Of a stretch of DNA of 8,767 nucleotides, positions 1-7,010 are shown piece by piece. A program made the translations under genes and the position numbers. Position 1 is the first letter of the stretch; each line of letters begins with the position of its first letter. Origin of the DNA: Bacteroidales bacterium. Its GTDB lineage: Bacteria > Bacteroidota > Bacteroidia > Bacteroidales > GCA-2748055. A model generated the notes under the pieces. It did no database searches. It saw nothing but the letters and a program-made list of their open reading frames with translations, and was not told where the DNA came from. The DNA lies in NCBI GenBank assembly GCA_029934875.1, contig JAOZLK010000149.1, positions 1-8,767 of the forward strand, read 5' to 3'.

Positions 1-1894
1 TTTTAATCATTGCTGTTTCATCAAATAAAGACGTGCAGCCAGCTACAATAATTCTCAGGTCAATTTCCTGGGGATGAAAATGGCTGGCATTCTCCTCAAG
101 TCTCGACCAGTGCAGGAGGTTCTCCAGCAACTCGAGCGAGTAGGATGCCGAATTTTTCAAGTTCCCCATTAGCTTTTTTCGATCGAAATCCTTGTTCCCG
201 GAAGCTTCCACCCTGTGCAATACATCGATTGCAGTAATCTGGTTTCCCATGGTACCTCTCAAATCATGTGCAATGATCGACATCATCCGGTCCTTAGTAC
301 TGTTCATATTGTCCAGCTCCATGTTTTGCCGGGTGATCACCAGGTTCTTCTCTTCAAGCTTCATTGAGGAGAGCCTCATTCTTCTGAGGAAGTATGCACC
401 CAGAATCAGCAAGGCAACAAGCAGAATGGCAATTCCCGTTACACTCTTCATCAGCGCATTTTTCTTTTTCATCAACTGGCCGGTAAGCTCTGATTGGATC
501 TTCAGGTTATTATTCTCCTTCTCCAGCGCACGCGACCTGTACCTGTATTCCATTTCCATGGCAGCTTTGGAAGTAGCTTCATCCATCAGGCTGTCGTGAT
601 ATGCATTTTGGAAAAACTCAAAGTTGTAGGCTGAACGGTAATCGTTCCTGGCAAGGGCAATGTCTCTTTTGATGCCATATCCGGTGGTCAGATGTTCCAG
701 GGAGTTAATCTCACGAGCAGTTTCCAGGGCAAGTTCTGATTGTTGACTGGCAGAGCTAAAATCTTTGTGAGCATATGAAATCGTTGCAAGGCCCAGGTAA
801 CAACGGGTAAGAGCTTCCACATCTCCAAGCTCCTCCTTAACCGGAATGGCCTCCATGAAAAGATTGCTTGCCAGGTCATACTCCTTCATCTTTGAGTAAA
901 TTTCGGCCTTATGGATCAGGCAATTGGAGATGGCTTTCAGGTCTCCAAGTTTAACTTTTATCTCCTGGCCCCTATCCACATATTCGAGGCCCAGCTCATG
1001 ATTGCCCTTGGAAGAGAGGTTGGTGCCAATATTAATCAGGCAATTTGAAATTATCATCGGATCATCAATGGACGTGCCAAGTTCCAGTGCACGTTGATAA
1101 TATTGCTCTGCCTTCTGAAAACTATTTAACTTGTTCAATACAACTCCTGAGTTGATCAGGCAAAGGGCAATGCTTTGTACTCCACCCTCCTTTTCTGCAA
1201 TCTCCCTTGCCCTTTCAAAATGTTCCAGAGCCTGTTCATAGGTTCCCAGGTAAACAAATACATTTCCCATGTTAATATACCCTTTGGCAATTTGCATGGG
1301 ATCCTTTTCGGGATCAATGATAGATATGGATTCGTTGTAGACCCTCAGTGCATCAACGTATTTACCCTGGTTTTTATATATGATTCCCATATTGTTAAGG
1401 CAGCGGCTTGCCCCTTCCTCAAAGTTGACTCTGCGATAATAATCCAGGGCCGTTTCATAATAGTTCATGGCCTGGGGATAATTCCCCTGAAAGAGATAGA
1501 CATTTCCCTTATCCTTCATGGTTTCGTAGAATGCTATATCGTTATCTGCTTCATTGTAAAATGCCATGGCCCTGTCATAGGCAAAAATCGCCTCATCGTA
1601 AAGTCCAAAGTGCGCTTTCATCTCTCCCTCCAGCTCATAGCAGCGACCCAGATAGCTTTTATCGCGCATTTCAGCGCCGAAAGATTGTATCATTCTGAGG
1701 TAGGTCATTGAAATGGTGGTGTCGGAAGTTTTATAGGTCTCAGCGATTTCAAGCATCATGCGGCAGCGAATCGAATCGACCATTTCACGCTCCAGTTCAG
1801 TAATCAGACTGTCCATCCGATATTTCTCCTGAGCGGCGGCTGGAACCGGAGTCAGAAGCAGCATTATAAACAGCAGCTTCATTAATTCTTTCAT
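1..1894 (-). CDS. TPR-repeat sensor histidine kinase, C-terminus cut by window edge
   Basis: This is an inner-membrane sensor kinase with a periplasmic TPR sensor region; 631 residues are in the window and the frame is open to the left edge. A signal peptide occupies residues 1-22 (ends PVPAAAQ). Eight TPR-like units follow with a 40-residue period, helix A at about residues 85, 125, 165, 205, 245, 285, 325 and 365. A charged, coiled-coil-like stretch (445-478) leads to one membrane helix (about 484-503). A second coiled linker (510-532) precedes the HisKA dimerisation domain, with H-box IIAHDLRGTMGN and phospho-acceptor His543, and NLLHWSR at 592-598. The HATPase domain must lie outside the window, so a fused receiver or regulator domain cannot be excluded. 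The start is ATG 1894; an in-frame ATG at 1882 is possible and also leaves a signal peptide. The ligand is unknown. It diverges from the transporter at 1964, which could be a target or merely a neighbour. Confidence 0.88.
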   Translation of the reverse strand, partial: MKELMKLLFIMLLLTPVPAAAQEKYRMDSLITELEREMVDSIRCRMMLEIAETYKTSDTTISMTYLRMIQSFGAEMRDKSYLGRCYELEGEMKAHFGLYDEAIFAYDRAMAFYNEADNDIAFYETMKDKGNVYLFQGNYPQAMNYYETALDYYRRVNFEEGASRCLNNMGIIYKNQGKYVDALRVYNESISIIDPEKDPMQIAKGYINMGNVFVYLGTYEQALEHFERAREIAEKEGGVQSIALCLINSGVVLNKLNSFQKAEQYYQRALELGTSIDDPMIISNCLINIGTNLSSKGNHELGLEYVDRGQEIKVKLGDLKAISNCLIHKAEIYSKMKEYDLASNLFMEAIPVKEELGDVEALTRCYLGLATISYAHKDFSSASQQSELALETAREINSLEHLTTGYGIKRDIALARNDYRSAYNFEFFQNAYHDSLMDEATSKAAMEMEYRYRSRALEKENNNLKIQSELTGQLMKKKNALMKSVTGIAILLVALLILGAYFLRRMRLSSMKLEEKNLVITRQNMELDNMNSTKDRMMSIIAHDLRGTMGNQITAIDVLHRVEASGNKDFDRKKLMGNLKNSASYSLELLENLLHWSRLEENASHFHPQEIDLRIIVAGCTSLFDETAMIK

Positions 1895-1906
1895 AAAGCG
1901 GATTCG

Positions 1907-1940
1907 TTTGGCGGTTTAAAAATAAGAATTTTTAATATTG
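1907..1940 (+). promoter_or_regulatory. Weak candidate promoter for the transporter
   Basis: The 69-bp divergent gap contains TTTG at 1907-1910 and TAATATTG at 1933-1940. The second matches the Bacteroidota -7 consensus TAnnTTTG at all but one fixed position, and the 22-bp spacing is close to that expected for a -33/-7 pair. A start near 1946 would give a leader of about 18 bases. On the opposite strand, TATTTTTA (1924-1917) is an equally imperfect candidate for the kinase. Both are inferences in AT-rich DNA. Confidence 0.3.
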
Positions 1941-1963
1941 TATTGAGTTTAAAAGAAAAAGAC

Positions 1964-3565
1964 ATGGCAGGAAAACTGAAAATTCCACATACATACCTAA
2001 TTGTTTTTGCCTTCATCATCCTGGCAGCATTGCTTACATGGATTCTTCCAGGGGGGCAATTTGAAAGAGAAGTTGTGGATGTGAACGGGACTCCCAGGGA
2101 GGTCATTGTGGAAGGATCCTTTCATTCTGCGGAAAAGGCACCTCAGACATGGCAGATTTTCAGTGCTCTCTTTGATGGTTTTGCAGGGAAGGCCGATATA
2201 ATTGTCTTCATCCTGATTATTGGTGGTGCCTTTTGGATTATGAACGACAGTAAAGCAATTGATGTGGGCATTCAGACCTTTCTTACCAGGGTTCGGCGAC
2301 TTGATAAGATCCGGTTTTTCAGATGGATCGGTGTGGATAATATGATAATCACATTTATCATGTTGGTATTCAGTATTTTCGGAGCTACTTTTGGCATGAG
2401 TGAAGAAACCATTGCCTTCATTATTATTTTTGTGCCCCTTGCCATATCCATGGGCTACGACTCCATTGTAGGCCTTTCCATGTGCTTTGTAGGTGCCGCC
2501 CTTGGATTTGCCGGCGCTCTACTAAATCCTTTTACCATTGGGATTGCCCAGGGATTGTCAAATCTGCCTCTTTTTTCCGGAATTGAATACAGACTGTTTG
2601 TATGGCTGATCATAAATGTAGTTGGCATTGGATGGGTCCTGAGGTATGCGGCCAGGATCCGCAAAAACCCCCGGCTTTCACCCGTTTATGAGTCTGATGC
2701 CTACTGGAGAAAGAGGGAGGCTGCCGACCTGGATTCCATAGATTATCATACCCCTGTTTCGGCCTGGATCACTTATGGAATTCTACAGGTAGGAATGATA
2801 TTGTTTGCCATTGCTGAGCCCCTCTCCACCCTCAGGATTGGGAACAGTGAGTATACCTTCTGGTTTATACCACTCTTTACCGGGCTCTTTGCTGTTAGTA
2901 GCATCATGTCGCTCCGTAAATCGGTTCACTTTTTCGTACTTAACCTGCTGGTATTTACTATTATATACCTAATTGTAGGGGTGATGGGATATGGATGGTT
3001 TGTGAAGGAGATTGCCACCCTGTTTTTTGTTATGGGCATTTTCTCCGGAATCGCCATGAACACTGGAGCCAACAGGATAACAAAGCTTTTTATCGAAGGG
3101 ATGAAAGACATTCTTTCTGCTGCCGTTGTAGTTGGATTGGCCGGTGGAATCCTGGTAATTCTTGAAGATGGCAGGGTCATTGACTCCCTCCTGTACCAGG
3201 TTGCCAGTTCCATGCAGGAATTTGGTAAACTGGCTTCGGTTAGCATGATGTACCTGATACAAACCGGGATCAATGTCGTGATCCCAAGCGGATCGGCAAA
3301 GGCAGCTCTGACCATGCCTATAATGTCACAGTTCTCCGATTTGATTGGGGTTTCTCGCCAGGCTACCGTAATGGCCTTTCAACTGGGCGATGGCTTTACA
3401 AATATGATTACGCCCACCTCGCCGGTTCTTATTGGTGTACTGGGTGTTGCGAAGATTCCCTATGAAAAATGGCTGAAATGGGTCCTTCCCTTTATGGCGA
3501 TTCTTATTTTCCTGGGGTGGTTGCTCCTTATTCCGACTGTGACCATGCAGCTGAACGGATTTTAA
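1964..3565 (+). CDS. YfcC-family membrane transporter (DcuC/ArcD-like)
   Basis: This is a 533-residue polytopic inner-membrane protein of the YfcC family (C4-dicarboxylate anaerobic carrier-like, Pfam DcuC superfamily). Members are annotated as carriers or antiporters for dicarboxylates or basic amino acids; the substrate cannot be read from sequence. Family marks are the N-terminal helix ending TWILPGGQFER (25-35), ILIIGGAFWIM (83-93), the conserved C-terminal segment PSGSAKAALTMPIM (441-454), and AFQLGDGFTNMITPTSP (471-487). I count about 12-14 hydrophobic segments, including 10-29, 78-94, 147-166, 168-190, 209-228, 264-285, 297-315, 321-342, 382-400 and 503-524. A hydrophilic loop lies at 229-262. 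I chose ATG 1964 (MAGKLKIPHTY), preceded by an A-rich stretch, over an in-frame TTG at 1943. Length fits the family. Its TAA abuts the stop of the next, convergent gene. Confidence 0.88.
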   Translation: MAGKLKIPHTYLIVFAFIILAALLTWILPGGQFEREVVDVNGTPREVIVEGSFHSAEKAPQTWQIFSALFDGFAGKADIIVFILIIGGAFWIMNDSKAIDVGIQTFLTRVRRLDKIRFFRWIGVDNMIITFIMLVFSIFGATFGMSEETIAFIIIFVPLAISMGYDSIVGLSMCFVGAALGFAGALLNPFTIGIAQGLSNLPLFSGIEYRLFVWLIINVVGIGWVLRYAARIRKNPRLSPVYESDAYWRKREAADLDSIDYHTPVSAWITYGILQVGMILFAIAEPLSTLRIGNSEYTFWFIPLFTGLFAVSSIMSLRKSVHFFVLNLLVFTIIYLIVGVMGYGWFVKEIATLFFVMGIFSGIAMNTGANRITKLFIEGMKDILSAAVVVGLAGGILVILEDGRVIDSLLYQVASSMQEFGKLASVSMMYLIQTGINVVIPSGSAKAALTMPIMSQFSDLIGVSRQATVMAFQLGDGFTNMITPTSPVLIGVLGVAKIPYEKWLKWVLPFMAILIFLGWLLLIPTVTMQLNGF

Positions 3566-4666
3566 TTAGCGGAAGGAAATTCCTATCCCCAGTGAGTGCG
3601 TGGAATAGAGCGTATGTGTGAAATCGTAGTGCAGCGTCAATACGCCCAGTTTGATCCTGGCTCCCACGTTAATCCTCAGCTTATTGATATTCTCATAGGA
3701 GAATCTAAAAGGATTTTCAACTATTTCATAAGTTGGCCTCCCGATATCATCCCCTTCAGTAATAACGGTATGGATGGGATAATGGCCCAGGGTAGCTAAT
3801 TCGACCAGCGAACTGGCATATCCAATACCCTCATAAATAGTAAGTACTGAAAAGGTTTGAGAAGCAATCAGGTTGGTGGTCCAGCCACTAAGGTATTGTG
3901 TCACGAATTGGTCATCCCAGTCAAAATCCGGGTAGGGATCTACCATGTTATTCATATCCAGGGGTTCTACATTAACATTGACCGAAGAGCTTACGCTTGT
4001 ATATCCCCCCTGCAGGCTGATATCGAGGAATTCAATTTCCCTGATCGCCGGTAACCATTGGGATATGGAATGCTTTCCTCCCACACCCCACAGGCCAATT
4101 TCCCCATAATCGCCCAGTTGTATCATGGGAAGAAAGCGCACCGATACATCAGTTCCAAAGGGTAATCCCACAGAAAGTTGTATCATGGGCAAGGGGAAAA
4201 AATCCACACCTGCCCCGTTAGGAAGGGTGTAACGCGCATATTCCACATCCTCGACGGAACCATCAGGCATGGTCACCATCTGCGAATAGACAAGGGTGGG
4301 ACGTCCTTCCATATCATTTACTATAGTTGGGGCTATAGAGCTGCTGCCCGGATCCAGTTCACCCAGAAGATCAAGTGTTAAAACATCATAAGTAAACAAT
4401 GAAGAGGGTGCTTTGGCCCAACTCACAGTTGCAGTCACATCCAATCCACCCAGCTCGTGCGGTCTGGCGGTATTATACCAGCCCGCATTGAGGTCGGAAC
4501 CAAGGATATTTGCGAAGGGTTCAAGGTAGGCCTGGAACAACTTTTCAGCATCTGAAACCCCTCCATAAATAAAATCCATGTCGTTAACCTGTCCCCTGCC
4601 CGGTGTGCAAGTGAGCAATGCCAGTGCAAGTATTGTCAGTGCCTTCCTGTAATCATATCTTTTCAT
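3566..4666 (-). CDS. Secreted beta-rich protein, DUF6588-like, function unknown
   Basis: This 366-residue exported protein has no known activity. Residues 1-26 form a signal peptide (basic start, hydrophobic TILALALLT, likely cleavage after GRG). Cys20 follows LLT, which does not fit a lipobox, so a lipoprotein is unlikely. The mature N-terminus carries a helix (SDAEKLFQAYLEPFANILG) and the block AGWYNTARPHELGG (61-74), which I recall as typical of Bacteroidota DUF6588 proteins. The rest alternates short beta-type strands and ends in GIGISFR, resembling the closing strand of an outer-membrane barrel with a near-terminal aromatic. LPMIQL occurs twice, 20 residues apart (159-164 and 179-184). 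ATG 4666 is preceded by AGGGTG at 4676-4671, a rather close Shine-Dalgarno. The gene is monocistronic: convergent with the transporter and divergent from rarA. The barrel and family assignments are inferences made without a search. Confidence 0.72.
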   Translation of the reverse strand: MKRYDYRKALTILALALLTCTPGRGQVNDMDFIYGGVSDAEKLFQAYLEPFANILGSDLNAGWYNTARPHELGGLDVTATVSWAKAPSSLFTYDVLTLDLLGELDPGSSSIAPTIVNDMEGRPTLVYSQMVTMPDGSVEDVEYARYTLPNGAGVDFFPLPMIQLSVGLPFGTDVSVRFLPMIQLGDYGEIGLWGVGGKHSISQWLPAIREIEFLDISLQGGYTSVSSSVNVNVEPLDMNNMVDPYPDFDWDDQFVTQYLSGWTTNLIASQTFSVLTIYEGIGYASSLVELATLGHYPIHTVITEGDDIGRPTYEIVENPFRFSYENINKLRINVGARIKLGVLTLHYDFTHTLYSTHSLGIGISFR

Positions 4667-4685
4667 AGTTCACCCTTTTCATCTG

Positions 4686-4693
4686 CAAAAATA
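4686..4693 (-). promoter_or_regulatory. -7 box (TATTTTTG) of the DUF6588-like gene
   Basis: TATTTTTG, read on the minus strand from 4693 to 4686, is a perfect TAnnTTTG match. It would start transcription near 4684-4680, leaving a leader of roughly 14-18 bases before ATG 4666. No good TTG -33 element is seen at the usual spacing. The 47-bp gap leaves no room for any other promoter outside coding sequence. Confidence 0.55.
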
Positions 4694-4700
4694 AAAAAAC

Positions 4701-4708
4701 TAAATTTG
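4701..4708 (+). promoter_or_regulatory. -7 box (TAAATTTG) of the rarA-kdsA operon
   Basis: TAAATTTG is a perfect TAnnTTTG match ending only 5 bases before the rarA ATG. The bases between are all pyrimidines (TCTTC), so the first purine available as a start is the A of the ATG itself at 4714. A TTTTC run at 4676-4680, 20 bp upstream of the box, is a partial -33 match. The promoter overlaps the divergent one at 4686-4693. Confidence 0.55.
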
Positions 4709-4713
4709 TCTTC

Positions 4714-6039
4714 ATGTCATCAACTATCCAGTTTCCCAACCAACCCCTGGCCGATCGTCTTCGTCCGGGAACGCTTGATGACTTCATTGGTCAGAAGCAC
4801 CTTGTGGGCCCCGATGCTGTTATACGCAAGATGGTGCTTTCGGGTTCCCTTAGTTCATTTATTTTATGGGGCCCCCCCGGAGTGGGCAAGACTACACTGG
4901 CTACCATCATCTCCAAACAGCTTGACCGGCCCTTCTATAGTCTGAGTGCTGTTTCTTCAGGTGTAAAGGATGTGAGGGAGACCATTGATAAGGCACGAAA
5001 GAACCAGTTTTTTAACAAGCCTAATCCAGTGTTATTCATCGATGAGATCCATCGATTCAGCAAATCGCAACAAGATTCTCTGCTGGGTGCTGTGGAGCAG
5101 GGGGTTGTAACACTGATAGGCGCAACTACTGAAAATCCCTCTTTTGAGGTGATATCTCCCCTCCTTTCAAGGTGCCAGGTTTATATTCTGAACGGACTTT
5201 CGGAGACTGACCTGCTGGAGATGTTGAACCGGGCACTGGAAAAGGACCTAACTCTTAAAGGATTGAACGTAGAAATAGAGGAGCACGAGGCCATGCTGCA
5301 ATATTCGGGCGGAGATGCGCGGAAATTACTCAATACCCTGGAACTGGTTGTTAAGTCAGAAACTTCGGACGAGGACTTTAAAAAAGAGGATCGCATTCTC
5401 ATTACTAATTCCATGGTCAAGGAAAGGCTGCAGGAAAATATGGCCATCTATGATAAGAATGGTGAGATGCATTACGATATTATCTCTGCCTTTATCAAGT
5501 CCATAAGGGGAAGTGACCCCGATGCAGCGGTTTACTGGCTTGCAAGGATGCTGGAGGGAGGAGAGGATATTAAATTTATCGCCAGGAGACTGGTTATACT
5601 GGCTTCGGAGGATATAGGGCTGGCTAATCCCAACGCTCTTCTGATGGCTACCTCTTCCTTCCAGGCGATCCATATGATCGGTATGCCCGAGGCAAGGATC
5701 ATCCTTTCAGAAACTGCCATTTACCTTGCCGTATCTGCAAAAAGCAATTCGGCTTATGCAGCCATTAATAAAGCCATGGAAGAGGTGAAAAAGAGTGGCA
5801 ACCTTCCCGTTCCACTTCACCTTAGAAATGCTCCCACCAAACTGATGAAGCAGATAGGATACGGAAAGGATTACAAATATGCCCACAACTATGAGGATCA
5901 TTTCGTAATGGATCAATATTTACCGGAGGAGCTAAAAAGTATGCAGCTATTTACTCCTGGGTCTAATCCAAGAGAAGTGGAGATTCAGAAACATCTTGAA
6001 CGCTTGTGGAAAAGCTCGAAAAACTATGGAAAAGATTAA
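4714..6039 (+). CDS. rarA: Replication-associated recombination protein A (AAA+ ATPase RarA/MgsA)
   Basis: RarA is a cytosolic AAA+ ATPase related to clamp loaders that acts at stalled replication forks and gaps, together with SSB in well-studied bacteria. The 441-residue product has the family order. It starts with NQPLADRLRPGTLDDFIGQ (9-27), then Walker A GPPGVGKTT (53-61) and Walker B VLFIDEIHRF (106-115). Next come sensor 1 GATTEN (136-141), the arginine finger in LLSRCQ (Arg153) and sensor 2 GGDARKLLNTLE (199-210). The C-terminal tetramerisation region contains SAFIKSIRGSDPDAA (258-272) and ASEDIGLANP (297-306). All catalytic motifs are intact and the length is usual. ATG 4714 is chosen because the conserved N-terminal block begins at residue 9 and no other start lies nearby; there is no Shine-Dalgarno. 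It is first in an operon with kdsA, overlapping it by 14 bp. Confidence 0.96.
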   Translation: MSSTIQFPNQPLADRLRPGTLDDFIGQKHLVGPDAVIRKMVLSGSLSSFILWGPPGVGKTTLATIISKQLDRPFYSLSAVSSGVKDVRETIDKARKNQFFNKPNPVLFIDEIHRFSKSQQDSLLGAVEQGVVTLIGATTENPSFEVISPLLSRCQVYILNGLSETDLLEMLNRALEKDLTLKGLNVEIEEHEAMLQYSGGDARKLLNTLELVVKSETSDEDFKKEDRILITNSMVKERLQENMAIYDKNGEMHYDIISAFIKSIRGSDPDAAVYWLARMLEGGEDIKFIARRLVILASEDIGLANPNALLMATSSFQAIHMIGMPEARIILSETAIYLAVSAKSNSAYAAINKAMEEVKKSGNLPVPLHLRNAPTKLMKQIGYGKDYKYAHNYEDHFVMDQYLPEELKSMQLFTPGSNPREVEIQKHLERLWKSSKNYGKD

Positions 6040-6874
6040 AAGATTGAAATTGGAGGAGTTTATTCCTTCATTAAAGCATACGGAGGGATCACCCCTCCTG
6101 CTTCTGGCAGGTCCCTGCGTGGTGGAAGGTCGTGAGATGGTATTAGAGATAGCCGAGACCATAAGCACCTTGAGCGATCGATATGCGATTCCCTACGTTT
6201 TTAAAGCTTCCTACAGGAAAGCAAACCGATCAAGGCTGGATTCCTTCACGGGGATTGGAGATGAAGCAGCATTGAAAGTACTGGATGAGGTCAGAAAGCA
6301 ATTCGGTATTCCCGTTATCACAGACGTTCATTCAGCAGAGGAGGCCATTATGGCTGCTGACTATGTGGATGTACTGCAAATTCCGGCCTTTCTTTGCCGA
6401 CAAACCGACCTTTTGGTGGCATGTGCAGAAACAGGTAAGAGTGTTTCAGTGAAAAAGGGACAGTTTCTGTCACCCGAGGCCATGCAATTTGCCATTGATA
6501 AAGTAAAAAACTCCGGGAACCCAAAGGTGATGATTACTGAACGTGGTACCACATTTGGCTACCAGGACCTGATTGTGGACTTCCGGGGCATTCCGGTCAT
6601 GCGAGAGATGGGTGTGCCGGTTATCCTGGATGCCACTCACTCACTGCAGCAACCCAATCAGCAATCGGGAGTTACCGGGGGAATGCCGGAACTGATTGAA
6701 CATATGGCCAGGACAGGAGTTGCTGCTGGTGTGGACGGGATCTTTCTTGAAACCCATCCCCAGCCTTCCAGGGCACTTTCCGACGGCGCCAATATGCTTC
6801 TCCTGGACAGGCTTGAACCCCTGCTTCAACAACTCCTGCAACTCAGGGAAATCACCGTCGGTCTGAATTCCTAA
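6026..6874 (+). CDS. kdsA: 3-deoxy-8-phosphooctulonate synthase, metal-dependent class
   Basis: KdsA condenses phosphoenolpyruvate with arabinose-5-phosphate to give Kdo-8-phosphate, the committed step to the Kdo of lipopolysaccharide. The 282-residue product is a full-length TIM barrel. It shows GPCVVEG (29-35), FKASYRKANRSR (59-70), LQIPAFLCRQTDLL (117-130), VKKGQFLSP (142-150), ITERGTTFGYQDLIVDFRG (170-188) and HPQPSRALSDGAN (244-256). Cys31, His205, Glu242 and Asp253 match the four metal ligands of the Aquifex aeolicus enzyme (Cys11, His185, Glu222, Asp233) with identical spacing. The metal-independent E. coli enzyme has Asn in place of that Cys, so I infer a metal-dependent enzyme. ATG 6026 overlaps the end of rarA by 14 bp, suggesting co-transcription and coupled translation. 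An in-frame TTG at 5996 is less likely. Confidence 0.96.
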   Translation: MEKIKRLKLEEFIPSLKHTEGSPLLLLAGPCVVEGREMVLEIAETISTLSDRYAIPYVFKASYRKANRSRLDSFTGIGDEAALKVLDEVRKQFGIPVITDVHSAEEAIMAADYVDVLQIPAFLCRQTDLLVACAETGKSVSVKKGQFLSPEAMQFAIDKVKNSGNPKVMITERGTTFGYQDLIVDFRGIPVMREMGVPVILDATHSLQQPNQQSGVTGGMPELIEHMARTGVAAGVDGIFLETHPQPSRALSDGANMLLLDRLEPLLQQLLQLREITVGLNS

Positions 6875-6903
6875 AATACACAGGATACTCATCTAAGGAT
6901 TCC

Positions 6904-6979
6904 TTTTTTTAATGCCCAGTCGTCGCTTAAAACCTTTGCTTGCAAAGGTTTAGAGGCTTCCTCCCGGGCATTAAAAAAA
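6904..6979. repeat. Nested inverted repeat after kdsA
   Basis: A perfect 14-bp inverted repeat (TTTTTTTAATGCCC at 6904-6917, GGGCATTAAAAAAA at 6966-6979) encloses 48 bases. Inside is a perfect 10-bp hairpin, AAACCTTTGC (6930-6939) with GCAAAGGTTT (6942-6951), and a small GAGG/CCTC hairpin (6953-6963). Either strand can fold into the same branched shape. It is not a classical terminator, because the T-run sits in the 5' arm and A follows the stem on both strands. It may be a dispersed repeat, an RNA-stabilising 3' structure for the rarA-kdsA message, or both. No flanking target duplication is seen. Confidence 0.75.
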
Positions 6980-7004
6980 GAGGTAGTCTCATAAGTCTCT
7001 TTTT
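6975..7004 (+). terminator. Weak candidate terminator for rarA-kdsA
   Basis: AAAAAGAG (6975-6982) can pair with CTCTTTTT (6997-7004), giving an 8-bp stem around a 14-base loop that ends in a T-run. The stem is AT-rich and so weak. Its A-run is the same one used in the 3' arm of the 6904-6979 repeat, so the two folds exclude each other. AGTCTC occurs twice (6986-6991 region and 6994-6999). No better terminator for kdsA is visible. Confidence 0.3.
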
Positions 7005-7010
7005 AATCAA

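Noticed and set aside
192..599. Open plus-strand frame of 135 codons
   Set aside because: It is antisense to the kinase region, whose minus-strand frame has clear TPR, membrane and H-box features; the product resembles nothing.
1175..1711. Open plus-strand frame of 178 codons
   Set aside because: It lies wholly opposite the TPR array of the kinase. The 120-base periodicity of that array explains the lack of stops; no start signal or family motif is seen.
1943..1963. TTG start extending the transporter by 7 residues
   Set aside because: ATG 1964 gives the usual family N-terminus (IPHTYLIVF close to the start) and the extension overlaps the likely promoter and leader.
2926..3315. Minus-strand frames opposite the transporter
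   Set aside because: They mirror the transporter coding sequence, which has convincing membrane helices and YfcC motifs.
3566..4666. Lipoprotein call for the DUF6588-like protein because of Cys20
   Set aside because: The residues before Cys are LLT rather than a lipobox ending in Gly, Ala or Ser; cleavage after GRG fits better.
5996..6025. TTG start extending KdsA by 10 residues
   Set aside because: ATG 6026 gives the family length (282 residues) and a normal KdsA N-terminus; the extension is just the rarA end in another frame.
6891..6910. AAGG-ATT-CCTT hairpin before the T-run at 6904-6910 as the kdsA terminator
   Set aside because: A 4-bp stem with a 3-base loop is too weak, and the same T-run forms a 14-bp stem with 6973-6979.
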